NCBI GenBank assembly: GCA_902494715.1
Contig: CABUUJ010000007.1
Span: 1 to 49,622, forward strand
Direction: 5' to 3'
DNA length: 49,622 nucleotides
Origin: an uncultured Collinsella sp.
GTDB lineage: Bacteria > Actinomycetota > Coriobacteriia > Coriobacteriales > Coriobacteriaceae
Shown here: positions 8,591 through 16,826 of the stretch, one piece after another
How positions within the stretch are numbered: position 1 is the first letter of the stretch
Layout: every line of letters begins with the position of its first letter
Notes under the pieces: model-generated
The model's database searches: none
Seen by the model: only the letters and a program-made list of their open reading frames with translations
What the model was told of the DNA's origin: nothing
Position numbers and translations under genes: made by a program

Positions 8591-8622
8591 AAAGGGTCGG
8601 AGGCTCGCTTCCGACCCTTTTT
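8591..8622 (+). terminator. Rho-independent terminator of prs
   Basis: AAAGGGTCGGA (8591-8601) pairs perfectly with TCCGACCCTTT (8610-8620), with an 8-base loop. A T run follows. Confidence 0.93.
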
Positions 8623-8644
8623 CTACCCCTCGACAACCTGCCAT

Positions 8645-8846
8645 GGACAGTTAGTTCAGATTTGTATTAATTTAGGCATTCGTTTGGGCCATTTAATACG
8701 TCGAAAGCGCTCTTGCCAGCATAATTCCGCTCGATCCCTCCGCCTATGGATCTCTTCACCATGCCGTTGGCCCCATTTTGCCCACCGATTCCTTCAACAA
8801 CGGCAATACACCTCGGTCGCCTTATACAAATCTGAACTAACTGCCC
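8645..8846. repeat. Left ~200-bp inverted-repeat element
   Basis: Ends are GGACAGTTAGTTCAGATTTG (8645-8664) and its inverted partner, which finishes with CTGCCC at 8846. The arms are about 25 bases with one or two changes, spanning 202 bp. The same arms bound a 201-bp element at 10173-10373; the interiors do not align by eye. No open reading frame of note lies inside. The rest of the 8558-9012 gap (8847-9012) shows no clear promoter. Confidence 0.7.
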
Positions 8847-9012
8847 AACACCCACCCCAGTAGATGCCTCCAAGGCCAGCCCATCGCTCCATTCTCCACT
8901 TTTTCAAGGCATTCCGCATGATCACGCTACCGCCCGCGGCGCGCGACACCCCTTTGAGCGAAAAGAACGATACTGCAGCATCATTTCGCCAACGGATTAG
9001 TACCTTATAGCT

Positions 9013-10182
9013 ATGACGACCGTGATTTCACATCTCTCCGCCCTCCGCGCAATTCGCCGCGCTCGACGGGCGTACTCCGCGCTTCCCTGGGACGCCATCG
9101 ATGACGAGCATCAGACACAAGCCCTCGAAGGTTGCGTCCCCAACAAGGACGCCATAGACTTTGCGACCCTTGCAATACTTGACGCCTGGAGCGAAGACGA
9201 CTCCGAGTGTCTAGATCTCTTTGTTGCGGGCGGCAACAACAGACGACCCGACGGACGGCTCCTCCAGCACACCATCACCGCCCCTCTTCCCCAAGGTGCA
9301 ATCATGCACATCGAAGCCGACATCTACGCAACGTCTCCCGCCATGACGGCCATGCTTTGTTCCAAAAATGAATCAGTTGCCAAGACCTTGATGCTTCTCA
9401 TGGAGCTGCTCGGAACCTACTCGCTTCCGCCCGAGGCAACTTACCCCATCGCCTACGACGACACGTGGCCCAAGGCCAACAGCTTCGAAGCGATGGACGA
9501 CCTCGATTGCCAGGGCGACCAACCGACACCCGAAAAGCAAGCCGAAACCCGCTACGAACAGGCACACTACAAATGCGAACCCGCCACAACCATCGAAGAG
9601 CTCGAGGCGGTCGCACGGTTTGCCAAAAGCAGTTCCTGCGCCCCGTTTCGCACGGCTGTCAAACTCGCCCGGGCCGGGTCCGCATCCCCAGCGGAATCAT
9701 TGATGTTCGCTGTCCTGGGCGCACCCATGCGCTTTGGCGGATTCGGGTGTTGCAGCTTGCCCATGGGAGGCCTGTTGCTCAACTATCGTGTCGATTTCGA
9801 CACCCTTGCGGTCAACATGTCCTCGGGCATCCCCTACGCCATCTGCGACTTATATTGCCCGGCCGCCGGAGTCGACAACGAATACAACGGAATTGGACAT
9901 GAGCTTCAAAACGCCCGCATCCACGATGGCAATCGCAACAATGGCCTTAAGGCCATGGGTATCCATGTCCTGGTTATCAATCGCGACCAAATGAAGGACC
10001 TTGTTGCACTCGAAGCCTTCGCCCAAACGATGCATCGACTTGCGGGGGTTCGATTCCGATATCGCATCAAGGGCTATCGCAAGCGTCAGGCCGCCTGGCT
10101 CAACGCCCTGCGGGCCGGAATCGGCCTCGCGCCGGTCAAAAAGACTTTTACCCAGTGTCACCAAGCATGGCCGGACAGTTAA
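9013..10182 (+). CDS. AbiEi-like / DUF559-like endonuclease-fold protein
   Basis: A 389-residue protein whose layout resembles proteins with an AbiEi-type antitoxin region followed by a DUF559 (PD-(D/E)XK, Vsr-like) domain. The N-terminal part contains LQHTITAPLPQGA and a YATSPAMTAML segment, like the substrate-recognition half of AbiEi proteins. The C-terminal part has D279 (CDLYC), E290 (NEYNG), H304-D305 and R308, then GLKAMGIHVLVI, which fits the nuclease core order D, E, D-x-x-R. No AbiEii nucleotidyltransferase partner is nearby. The ribosome site is poor. The last codons and the TAA stop lie inside the right-hand repeat. Family call is moderate; nuclease activity is inference. Confidence 0.6.
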   Translation: MTTVISHLSALRAIRRARRAYSALPWDAIDDEHQTQALEGCVPNKDAIDFATLAILDAWSEDDSECLDLFVAGGNNRRPDGRLLQHTITAPLPQGAIMHIEADIYATSPAMTAMLCSKNESVAKTLMLLMELLGTYSLPPEATYPIAYDDTWPKANSFEAMDDLDCQGDQPTPEKQAETRYEQAHYKCEPATTIEELEAVARFAKSSSCAPFRTAVKLARAGSASPAESLMFAVLGAPMRFGGFGCCSLPMGGLLLNYRVDFDTLAVNMSSGIPYAICDLYCPAAGVDNEYNGIGHELQNARIHDGNRNNGLKAMGIHVLVINRDQMKDLVALEAFAQTMHRLAGVRFRYRIKGYRKRQAAWLNALRAGIGLAPVKKTFTQCHQAWPDS

Positions 10183-10373
10183 TTCAGATTTGTATAAACA
10201 GACGGCTAATATCGAGATGGTTTGCCGCCATCCCGGCGCCAATCACCTCATTTGAAGACTCGAAAGATCTGAAATAGCGCAAAATGTGCTCCCCAAAGCG
10301 CCGTGACAGTTCCGCGGCCCTATTTTTGGCAGTCAAAGACCTCTTGGTTTATACAAATCTGAACTAACTGTCC
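10173..10373. repeat. Right ~200-bp inverted-repeat element
   Basis: Arms at 10173-10198 and 10348-10373 are inverted copies with a single difference. The span is 201 bp, against 202 bp for the left element. The left arm begins within the last codons of the preceding gene and carries its TAA stop (10180-10182). Together with the pth promoter region it accounts for the 10183-10488 gap. Confidence 0.75.
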
Positions 10374-10429
10374 AGCCTGGCTTCTGACGACTGTCCAAAC
10401 GCCCTCATGCAGCCTCAATCACCCTCCAT

Positions 10430-10458
10430 TTGACAGCAGCAACGGGGTCGCTCACCAT
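10430..10458 (+). promoter_or_regulatory. Candidate pth promoter
   Basis: A perfect TTGACA -35 (10430-10435) lies about 55 bases before the pth start. The best -10 at 17 bases is a poor CACCAT. It is supported mainly by the -35 and its position. Confidence 0.3.
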
Positions 10459-10488
10459 AGCAGGCGACAAATCGACGAAAGGAAGCAC

Positions 10489-11118
10489 ATGGCAGCTGCA
10501 CAGCCGCTTAAGATTCGCATGGTTGCCGGACTTGGCAACCCTGGCGATGAGTATGCCGAGACCCGCCACAACGCCGGTTTTAAGGCGATCGACGAGCTGG
10601 CCCGTCAGGCCGGCGTCACGTACTGGAAAAACCAAGCAGGCGCCGAGGTCGCGCTCATCAACATCAACGATGCCGAGGAAGAGAACGGCAAGCGCCAGAT
10701 TGTACTGGTCAAGCCGCAGTCGTACATGAACACCTCGGGCGGGCCCATCTCCAAGCTCTGCCGCGAGTACAAGATCAAGGCCGAGGAGCTGCTCGTCATC
10801 CACGACGAGCTCGATATTCCCGCCGGCGACGTGCGTGTTAAGGTGGGCGGAGGCCATGCCGGTCACAACGGCCTGCGCTCCATCATCGACAAGATGGGCA
10901 GCCGCGACTTTAGCCGTATCCGCACCGGCATCGGCAACCCTCCCGGCAAGATGGCCGTGGCAGACTACGTGCTCAAGCAGCTGCGCGCCCGCGAAGCCGA
11001 GGATTTCCAGGACACCTGCGCCCGCGCCGCAGATGCCGCCGGTCTGGCCATCGTCCACGGCGTAATCTACGCCCGCGATCACGTAAACGGCGCCGCTTCC
11101 GCCAACGGCAAGCACTAA
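10489..11118 (+). CDS. pth: Peptidyl-tRNA hydrolase
   Basis: Recycles tRNA by cleaving peptidyl-tRNA released from stalled ribosomes. The 209-residue protein is slightly longer than the usual ~190 because of a short N-terminal tail and a basic C-terminal tail. Motifs are GLGNPGDEYAETRHNAGF with the catalytic histidine, KPQSYMNTSG, the catalytic aspartate in IHDELD, and GGGHAGHNGLRSI. The ATG follows AAAGGAA by four bases. Its TAA stop is the first three bases of a TAAAACCTACC repeat that fills the following gap. Confidence 0.96.
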   Translation: MAAAQPLKIRMVAGLGNPGDEYAETRHNAGFKAIDELARQAGVTYWKNQAGAEVALININDAEEENGKRQIVLVKPQSYMNTSGGPISKLCREYKIKAEELLVIHDELDIPAGDVRVKVGGGHAGHNGLRSIIDKMGSRDFSRIRTGIGNPPGKMAVADYVLKQLRAREAEDFQDTCARAADAAGLAIVHGVIYARDHVNGAASANGKH

Positions 11119-11317
11119 AACCTACCATTTAGAGATGTTTATTTTGGCAGGTTTCATCTGCGGAAACGCCGCGGCGGCTGCGTCGCAATAAACCCTGTGC
11201 CGCTATACATATGCAACGCTCCAAAGGGGGCCGGCCTCACCGAAGCGCGAGGCCGGCCCCCTTTGCCGTTTTGCCTGATAAAACCTGCCAAAATAAACCT
11301 CTCCCCCTTTGGCAGGT
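11116..11317. repeat. Nested palindromic repeat after pth
   Basis: The outer arms are TAAAACCTACC (11116-11126) and GGCAGGT (11311-11317). Inside, 11138-11154 (TTTATTTTGGCAGGTTT) is the exact reverse complement of 11281-11297. Innermost is a 16-bp perfect hairpin (11223-11238 with 11249-11264). It shares its core with the purF-purM repeat at 22242-22284. Confidence 0.8.
11223..11264. repeat. Perfect 16-bp GC-rich hairpin
   Basis: AAAGGGGGCCGGCCTC pairs with GAGGCCGGCCCCCTTT around a 10-base loop. Only three Ts follow on the plus strand, so it is a weak terminator candidate for pth. It may instead be the central stem of the nested repeat. Confidence 0.6.
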
Positions 11318-11379
11318 CGAAGTGGATAAACCCTGCTCCCAACCGCCGAAGACACACGTAAGTGACATGTCCATGAGGG

Positions 11380-11385
11380 TATAAT
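11380..11385 (+). promoter_or_regulatory. Candidate nfnAB -10 element
   Basis: A perfect TATAAT (11380-11385) lies about 105 bases upstream of nfnA. No clear -35 is present at the right distance. This leaves a leader of nearly 100 bases with no recognised riboswitch. Confidence 0.45.
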
Positions 11386-11490
11386 TTGCACCGTATGTCT
11401 GCACAACGCCTGTGCGCGTACGGTTTTATTCGGGCTACCGTCCATTTCCGTGGAGGCACGGTTCGGCGGCCCTAACAAGAGAGGGGTTCT

Positions 11491-12330
11491 ATGTATAAGA
11501 TCCTGGAGAAGACGCAGTTCTCGGAGAAGGTGTTCAAGTTCCGCATCGAGGCGCCCGCAATCGCCAAGCATGCGCACGCTGGACAGTTCCTCATGGTCCG
11601 CGCCAACGAGACGGGCGAGCGCGTCCCGTTTACCCTGGCCGGCTGGAACGGTGACGAGGGCTGGGTCGAGTTCATCTTCATGGTGATCGGCAAGACCACC
11701 GAGATGCTGTCCACTTACGAAGCCGGCGAGTCGCTGCGCGACGTCGTGGGCCCGCTGGGCGTTCCCACCGAGATGGCCGAGGGCCCCTGCGCCGTCATTG
11801 GCGGCGGCGTCGGCCTGGCAATTGCCTTCCCGGTCGCCAAGCACCTGGTCGAGACCGGTCACGAGGTGCACGCCATCATGGGCGCCCGCACCAAGGACCT
11901 CCTGCTCATGGAGGACCAGTTCCGCGAGCTCCTCGACGAGGACCACATCCATATCACCACCGACGACGGTTCCTACGGAGAGCAGGGCGTTGTCACCGCT
12001 CCGCTGGAGCGCCTGCTGCAGGACAAGGCCGTGAGCCAGGTCTTCTGCGTCGGCCCCGTTCCGATGATGAAGTTCTCGACCCTCACCGCCCAGAAGTACG
12101 ATACCCCCATCACCGCGTCGCTCAACCCCATCATGGTTGACGGCACCGGTATGTGCGGCTGCTGCCGCGTCGAGGTGGGCGGCGTGACCAAGTTCGCTTG
12201 CGTCGACGGCCCCGACTTCGATGCCACCCTGGTCGACTGGGATGACCTTCGTGCCCGCCAGGCCGCTTACCGTTCCGAAGAGGGCGAGTCCCTCAAGGCC
12301 TATGAGGAAAAGAGCTGCGCATGCCACTAG
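11491..12330 (+). CDS. nfnA: NfnA-type FAD/[2Fe-2S] subunit of NADH-dependent ferredoxin:NADP oxidoreductase
   Basis: Small subunit of the soluble electron-bifurcating transhydrogenase that links NADPH, NADH and ferredoxin. The 279-residue protein resembles the dihydroorotate-dehydrogenase/sulfide-dehydrogenase reductase family. It has a FAD domain (PFTLAGW), a pyridine-nucleotide domain (GGGVGLAIAFPVAKHL, then FCVGPVPMMK), and a C-terminal iron-sulfur motif DGTGMCGCCRV with C222, C224/C225 and C237. The start has a modest ribosome site in AAGAGAGGGG. It overlaps nfnB by ten bases, a sign of coupled synthesis. Pairing with nfnB, with no glutamate synthase large subunit nearby, favours Nfn. 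Confidence 0.88.
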   Translation: MYKILEKTQFSEKVFKFRIEAPAIAKHAHAGQFLMVRANETGERVPFTLAGWNGDEGWVEFIFMVIGKTTEMLSTYEAGESLRDVVGPLGVPTEMAEGPCAVIGGGVGLAIAFPVAKHLVETGHEVHAIMGARTKDLLLMEDQFRELLDEDHIHITTDDGSYGEQGVVTAPLERLLQDKAVSQVFCVGPVPMMKFSTLTAQKYDTPITASLNPIMVDGTGMCGCCRVEVGGVTKFACVDGPDFDATLVDWDDLRARQAAYRSEEGESLKAYEEKSCACH

Positions 12331-13730
12331 TTAACGGTCGTTTCGTTGCCGATATGAAGTCGCCCCGCACCCCCGATAACGAGGAGCCGGCTGCCGAGCG
12401 CGCCTGCGACTTCCGCCCCGTCGACAAGGGCTTCACCGAGGAGATGGCGCTGGCCGAGGCCGAGCGCTGCCTCAACTGCAAGAAGCCGTTCTGTGTTGAG
12501 GGCTGCCCCGTCAACATCAACATTCCCCGCTTTATCGAGCAGATCCGCGCGAAGGACTTCGGCGGCGCTCTCGATACCATCCGCGAGGACTCCATGCTTC
12601 CCGCCATCTGCGGCCGCGTCTGCCCGCAGGAGAACCAGTGCGAGGGCAAGTGCATCCGTGGTAAGAAGTCCGAGCCCGTGGCCATCGGCCAGCTCGAGCG
12701 CTTCCTGGGTGATCGCCCCGAGCTCGCCTCCACGCCCAAGATGGCCCCCAAGAACGGCAAGAAGGTCGCCGTCGTCGGCTCCGGCCCGTCCGGCATCACC
12801 TGCGCCGGCGAGCTCGCCCGTAACGGCTTTGACGTTACCGTCTTCGAGGCCTTCTTCACCGGCGGCGGCGTGCTGGTCTACGGCATCCCCGAGTTCCGTC
12901 TGCCCAAGGCGGTCGTCAAGCGCGAGATTGACGGCCTGGAGGACATGGGCGTCAAGTTTGAGTACAACTCCGTCGTGGGCAACATGGCCACGGCCGAGGA
13001 GCTGTTCGAGCAGGGCTTCGACGCCATCTACGTGGCGACCGGCGCTGGCCTGCCCAAGTTCCTCAACGTCCCCGGCGAGAACCTGCCCAACGTCTTCTTC
13101 GCAAACGAGTACCTCACCCGCGTGAACCTGATGAAGGCCAACAAGTTCCCCGAGTACGACACCCCCACCAAGCACGGCAAGAACGTCGTTGTCTTTGGCG
13201 GCGGCAACGTGGCTATGGACGCCGTCCGTACCGCCAAGCGTCTGGGCGCCGAGCACGCCATCATCGCTTACCGCCGTACCGAGGACGAGATGCCCTGCCG
13301 TCGTGCCGAGCTGCACCACGCCAAGGCCGAGGGCGTCGAGGTTCTGCCGCTCGTTTCCCCGCTCGAGTTTGTCGCTGGCGAAGACGGCTCCGTGTGCGCC
13401 GTCAAGGTCCAGAAGATGGAGCTCGGCGAGCCCGACGAGTCCGGCCGTCGTCGCCCGGTGCCCATCGAGGGCGCCATCGAGGAGATCCCCTGCGACGTCG
13501 CGATCTCGGCTATCGGCACCAACGCCAACCCCTTCGCAAAGAAGATCGGCGGCAAGATGGAGCTCAACAAGTGGGGCTACATCGTCGCCGACGAGGAGAC
13601 CGGCCAGACCACCGATCCCCGCATCTGGGCCGGCGGCGACATCGTCACCGGTGCCGCTACGGTCATTCTGGCGATGGGCGCTGGCAAGAAGGCCGCCGCT
13701 TCCATCACCAAGAGCCTGCTGGGCGAGTAA
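12321..13730 (+). CDS. nfnB: NfnB-type large subunit (GltD-like flavoprotein)
   Basis: Large subunit of NADH-dependent ferredoxin:NADP oxidoreductase. The 469-residue chain has an N-terminal domain with two [4Fe-4S] sites (cysteines 50, 53, 58, 62 and 97, 101, 107, 111), then a two-dinucleotide-fold flavoprotein (VGSGPSGITCA, VYGIPEFRLPK, VFGGGNVAMDAVRTAKRLGA, and the FAD-binding WAGGDIVTGAATVI). Databases often name this family glutamate synthase small subunit. The immediate NfnA partner and the missing large subunit argue for bifurcating transhydrogenase in an anaerobe. A terminator follows 28 bases after the stop. Confidence 0.88.
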   Translation: MPLVNGRFVADMKSPRTPDNEEPAAERACDFRPVDKGFTEEMALAEAERCLNCKKPFCVEGCPVNINIPRFIEQIRAKDFGGALDTIREDSMLPAICGRVCPQENQCEGKCIRGKKSEPVAIGQLERFLGDRPELASTPKMAPKNGKKVAVVGSGPSGITCAGELARNGFDVTVFEAFFTGGGVLVYGIPEFRLPKAVVKREIDGLEDMGVKFEYNSVVGNMATAEELFEQGFDAIYVATGAGLPKFLNVPGENLPNVFFANEYLTRVNLMKANKFPEYDTPTKHGKNVVVFGGGNVAMDAVRTAKRLGAEHAIIAYRRTEDEMPCRRAELHHAKAEGVEVLPLVSPLEFVAGEDGSVCAVKVQKMELGEPDESGRRRPVPIEGAIEEIPCDVAISAIGTNANPFAKKIGGKMELNKWGYIVADEETGQTTDPRIWAGGDIVTGAATVILAMGAGKKAAASITKSLLGE

Positions 13731-13758
13731 TCACCCTCAGCGCTAGCCATTAAACGGC

Positions 13759-13796
13759 AAAGTCCCTGTCGAGCACACGCTCGGCGGGGACTTTTT
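13759..13796 (+). terminator. Rho-independent terminator of nfnAB
   Basis: AAAGTCCC (13759-13766) pairs with GGGGACTTT, with an inner CGAGC/GCTCG stem. Five Ts follow. Confidence 0.92.
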
Positions 13797-13813
13797 CTAT
13801 GCCGGCCGTCCCA

Positions 13814-13846
13814 CCACCACAAAGGTGCCTGTCCCCTTTGTGGTGG
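13814..13846. repeat. GGGACAGG-type palindrome
   Basis: CCACCACAAAGG (13814-13825) is the exact reverse complement of 13835-13846. On the minus strand the middle reads GGGGACAGGCACC. It lies between the nfnAB terminator and the 3' end of the kinase-like gene. A degenerate relative is at 45677-45705. Confidence 0.75.
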
Positions 13847-13856
13847 TTTTGGTCGG

Positions 13857-14480
13857 TTAGCCTTCGAGTTGGGCCACCTTGTAGCGGTAGGCTGCGGCGA
13901 TAACGTCCTTGCAGCCCTCGCGGCCTAGCTTAGCGCGGTTGACGACGATGTCCTTGCCGCTCGTCATCTTCCACTTGCCGGCGCTGTAGCGCTTGTAGAA
14001 CGCCTCGCGCGCCTTCTGCTGCTGTTTGACCAGCTTGGCGCCCTTCTTTTTGTTAAGGCCACGCTTCTTGCGCACGATCTCGACGCGATCCTCAAAGGGA
14101 GCGGTCACCAGCACGGCAATGTGGTTGGGGTTGTTGCGCAGCAGGTAATCGGACAGGCGACCCTCGATAATGCAGCTCTCGGTCTCGCCCAGGTCCAAAA
14201 TCACCTGGCTCATCTTTTGGAACAGCTTGTCCGAGTACGAACGCGCATCGTAGCGGTCGGGCAGAAACGCCATGTTTTCCACGGCCAGGCGCTCGTCGTA
14301 GGCAGCCATCTTGTCGAGCGACTCGCCCGCGCGCAGCGACGCACGCACCAGCAGCTCGTTATCGTACAGCGGAATCCCCAACTCGTCGGCAAGCATGCGA
14401 CCAATCTCGTGGCCCTCGGCGCCAAAGTCGCGCGCGATGGTAATGACCACAGGATTCTTCTTATTCTCCAGATCGCTCAT
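13857..14480 (-). CDS. Cytidylate kinase-like protein
   Basis: A 207-residue P-loop protein of the cytidylate-kinase-2 family. The start has VVITIARDFGAEGHEIG near residues 11-27. The usual GSGG of the loop reads GAEG here, so nucleotide binding may differ from true CMP kinases. Further support is PLYDNELL and the IIEGRLSDYLL strand. A basic stretch (KKRGLNKKKGAK) lies where the lid would be. The ATG at 14480 follows AAAGGAA; the frame continues upstream only through a palindrome. It is the last gene of the amino-acid ABC operon, 48 bases after the permease. The substrate is not established. Confidence 0.75.
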   Translation of the reverse strand: MSDLENKKNPVVITIARDFGAEGHEIGRMLADELGIPLYDNELLVRASLRAGESLDKMAAYDERLAVENMAFLPDRYDARSYSDKLFQKMSQVILDLGETESCIIEGRLSDYLLRNNPNHIAVLVTAPFEDRVEIVRKKRGLNKKKGAKLVKQQQKAREAFYKRYSAGKWKMTSGKDIVVNRAKLGREGCKDVIAAAYRYKVAQLEG

Positions 14481-14496
14481 CGCGATTCCTTTCTCT

Positions 14497-14527
14497 ATGT
14501 GACAAAGGGACAGTCCCTTTGTCACAT
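14497..14527. repeat. Perfect 15-bp GGGAC palindrome
   Basis: ATGTGACAAAGGGAC (14497-14511) is followed by one base and then its exact reverse complement (14513-14527). On the minus strand it begins one base after the permease stop, in the short gap before the kinase-like gene. It could form an intercistronic hairpin. Confidence 0.85.
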
Positions 14528-14528
14528 T

Positions 14529-15167
14529 CTACGCTGCCACGATGCGGCGCTGATACGCTCGGACCAGCAGCGAGATACCAAAGTTGAGCACAAAGTACAT
14601 CGCAAACACCAGGCCGTAGAGCATAAGCACCTGCGACAGGTCGATCGCGTGGGCCATCACGACGTTTGCCGTGTACATGAGCTCGGCCACGTTAATGCCC
14701 GAAAGATACGAGCTGTCCTTGATGACAGTCGTACACTGGCTAAACAGCGCCGGAATGATCGTCTTAAACGTCTGCGGCAGAATGATGTAGCGCATGGTGG
14801 CAAAGAAGCCAAAGCCTTGGCTCTGCGCTGCCTCAAACTGGCCGCGCGGAATCGAGTTGAGGCCGCCGCGCACAATCTCGGCCATAACAGCGCTGGTAAA
14901 CAGCGTAAAGGCGATGGTCGAAATCACAATGTCCAAACCCTGCACCGTAAAGTAGATAAACAGGATCCACAGCAGGTTTGGCGTGCAGCGGAACAACTCG
15001 ATATAGGCGCTCACCAAAATACGGAATGGACGGGGCGCATAGCTCTTAACGAGCGCCAGCACCGTGCCAAAGATGAGCGAGAAAAAGATCGACAGCGCCG
15101 AGATCTCGATCGTCTTAACAAAGCCGCCCCAAATGTAGAGCAGGTTGGTCGCGTTGAAGATTTCCAT
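14529..15167 (-). CDS. Polar amino-acid ABC transporter permease
   Basis: Membrane subunit of a His/Glu/Arg/opine-family importer. The 212-residue protein begins GGFVKTIEIS, has about five membrane segments, and carries the EAA-type loop (SIPRGQFEAAQSQGFGFFATMRYIILPQTF) that contacts the ATPase. Pairing with a second similar permease implies a heterodimeric pore. Its ATG lies three bases after the stop of the upstream permease, so translation is probably coupled. Substrate cannot be fixed; glutamate or aspartate are common for this pairing. Confidence 0.92.
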   Translation of the reverse strand: MEIFNATNLLYIWGGFVKTIEISALSIFFSLIFGTVLALVKSYAPRPFRILVSAYIELFRCTPNLLWILFIYFTVQGLDIVISTIAFTLFTSAVMAEIVRGGLNSIPRGQFEAAQSQGFGFFATMRYIILPQTFKTIIPALFSQCTTVIKDSSYLSGINVAELMYTANVVMAHAIDLSQVLMLYGLVFAMYFVLNFGISLLVRAYQRRIVAA

Positions 15168-15170
15168 GCG

Positions 15171-15917
15171 CTAGGCCTCCTCTACGTTGTCGAGTCCCAG
15201 CTCGGCCAGGCTCACGCCGCGCGGACGCTCCTTGGAGCGGCGCTCGAGCCACTGCACCAGCATGGCGAGCGGAAAGCAGATGATGAAGTACATAAGGCAG
15301 CAGACGATGTATCCCTGCAGGTAACCGTACAGACTCACGAAGTTGTCGGAACGGTACATAAGGTCACCGCCGGCCACAAGCGCCAGCACCGACGTGTTCT
15401 TGACCAGGTTGAGCGCCTGGTTACACAGCGGCGGCAGAATGATCTTGAACGTCTGGGGTAGCACGATGTACCAGTACGCCTGCGCACGGGTGAAGCCCTG
15501 GCTCTGGGCCGCCTCCATCTGACCGCGCGGAACCGCCTCGATACCAGTGCGGATGACCTCCGAAATGTAGGCCGCGTGATACAGGCCCACACCCAAGAAG
15601 CCCAGCACGAACGGCGCGATGCGCACCGGCTGGTCGGCACCGGTTATGGCCTGCAAAAACTGCGGACCGGCCATGTACATAAAGAGCACCTGCACGGGCA
15701 ACGGGGTGTTCTGGTAAAACTCCACGTACACGCGGCTTATGGCGCGCAGCACGCGCGAGCGAGTGGTAGAGAACACGCCCAGCAGCGTGCCCAGCACCAG
15801 CGACAGCAGCAGGCCGGCAACGACCACCTGCAGCGTCACGCCAAAGCCCTCCCAGAAGGGCCCCATGTTTTGGAATGTCGTCGACCAACGGTCGGCGTCA
15901 AATAATCCTTCGAGCAT
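15171..15917 (-). CDS. Polar amino-acid ABC transporter permease
   Basis: Second membrane subunit of the same importer, 248 residues with about five membrane segments. It shows GVTLQVVVAGLLLS at the first segment, YQNTPLPVQ, and the EAA loop AVPRGQMEAAQSQGFTRAQAYWYIVLPQTF. The start MLEGLFDADRW is preceded by AAGGAAGG at proper distance; a TTG further upstream gives a longer frame but no better site. It begins 25 bases after the binding-protein gene. The C-terminal tail (WLERRSKERPRGVSLAELGL) is basic and cytoplasmic. Confidence 0.92.
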   Translation of the reverse strand: MLEGLFDADRWSTTFQNMGPFWEGFGVTLQVVVAGLLLSLVLGTLLGVFSTTRSRVLRAISRVYVEFYQNTPLPVQVLFMYMAGPQFLQAITGADQPVRIAPFVLGFLGVGLYHAAYISEVIRTGIEAVPRGQMEAAQSQGFTRAQAYWYIVLPQTFKIILPPLCNQALNLVKNTSVLALVAGGDLMYRSDNFVSLYGYLQGYIVCCLMYFIICFPLAMLVQWLERRSKERPRGVSLAELGLDNVEEA

Positions 15918-15942
15918 TTGATTCCTTCCTTGGACGATGCGC

Positions 15943-16818
15943 CTATACAAGACCCCAGGTCTTGACCTCTTGGTCGAGCCAGCCGTCGGCCAGGCGATCG
16001 CAAATCACCTGATCGACCACGGCCGAAAGGTCGCAGCCCTTCTTGGTCGCCACGCCGTAGCCCTGCTCACCAAACTTGACCTCGGGCTGCAGCAGCTCAA
16101 CGGTCTCGTTCATGTAACCGGCCAGCGTGGAGCGGTCCATGGCAAAGACGTCGATATTGCCGGCGTCGAGCGAACTCTTGATGATGGGGTAGCCGCTAAA
16201 GGCCCTAAACTCGGGCTTGCAGCTAAAGCCGTTGTCCTTGATCATCTGCTCGATCAGGCCCTGCGTGGTGGCACCCTGGCTCACGCCAATGACCTTGCCG
16301 TCCAGGTCCTCAATCGAGGTAAAGCCCGAACGCTTCTTGACCATGAGTCCCACGTAGTCGGTGCGGTACGGCGTCGAGAAATCCCAGCTCTTCTTGCGCT
16401 CGTCGGTGATGGTGTAGGTCGCCGCGACCACGTCAAGCTGGCCGTTATCGATCAGCGGGCCGCGCGTCTTGGGCGTTACGTCGGTAAACTCGACAAGCTC
16501 CTGGGCACGGGCATCCTTGTAGCTCACGCCAAAGACGGCAGCGGCGATCTGGTAGCACAAATCGACTTCCATGCCCTCAAAGCGGCCCTTGGCGGTGTCG
16601 TAATAGCCGTAACCGGGAACGTCCTTCTTAACGCCGGCATTCAGATGGCCACGCGACTTAATGGCCGCAAGCTTAGACCCCTTGTCGGAGCCCTCGCCGC
16701 TGGTGGAGTTGCCGCAACCGGCAAGCGCGGTCCCCGTCAGCGCAAGCATGCCGGCGCCAGCCAGCTGCAAAAAGTGACGGCGCGACACGGCCGCCCTCGT
16801 CATATCCGTCATGTCCAT
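15943..16818 (-). CDS. Amino-acid ABC transporter substrate-binding lipoprotein
   Basis: Extracellular solute-binding protein (family 3) feeding the two permeases. Of 291 residues, the N-terminus reads SRRHFLQLAGAGMLALTG and then LAGC. This combines a twin-arginine pair (13-14), a hydrophobic core and a lipobox with Cys35, so it is probably exported folded by the Tat route and lipid-anchored. The mature part has GMEVDLCYQIAAAVFG, the DVVAATYTIT motif and FSTPYRTDYVGLMVKK, all typical of family 3. The ATG at 16818 is preceded in frame by a GTG; the ribosome site is weak, consistent with coupling to the ATPase gene nine bases upstream. Confidence 0.9.
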   Translation of the reverse strand: MDMTDMTRAAVSRRHFLQLAGAGMLALTGTALAGCGNSTSGEGSDKGSKLAAIKSRGHLNAGVKKDVPGYGYYDTAKGRFEGMEVDLCYQIAAAVFGVSYKDARAQELVEFTDVTPKTRGPLIDNGQLDVVAATYTITDERKKSWDFSTPYRTDYVGLMVKKRSGFTSIEDLDGKVIGVSQGATTQGLIEQMIKDNGFSCKPEFRAFSGYPIIKSSLDAGNIDVFAMDRSTLAGYMNETVELLQPEVKFGEQGYGVATKKGCDLSAVVDQVICDRLADGWLDQEVKTWGLV

Positions 16819-16826
16819 CACCGCGC

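Noticed and set aside
12321..13730. Glutamate synthase small subunit
   Set aside because: No large subunit nearby, and the immediate NfnA partner favours the bifurcating transhydrogenase.
13814..13846. Terminator of the kinase-like gene
   Set aside because: Strong stem, but no T tract on the minus strand; listed as a repeat.
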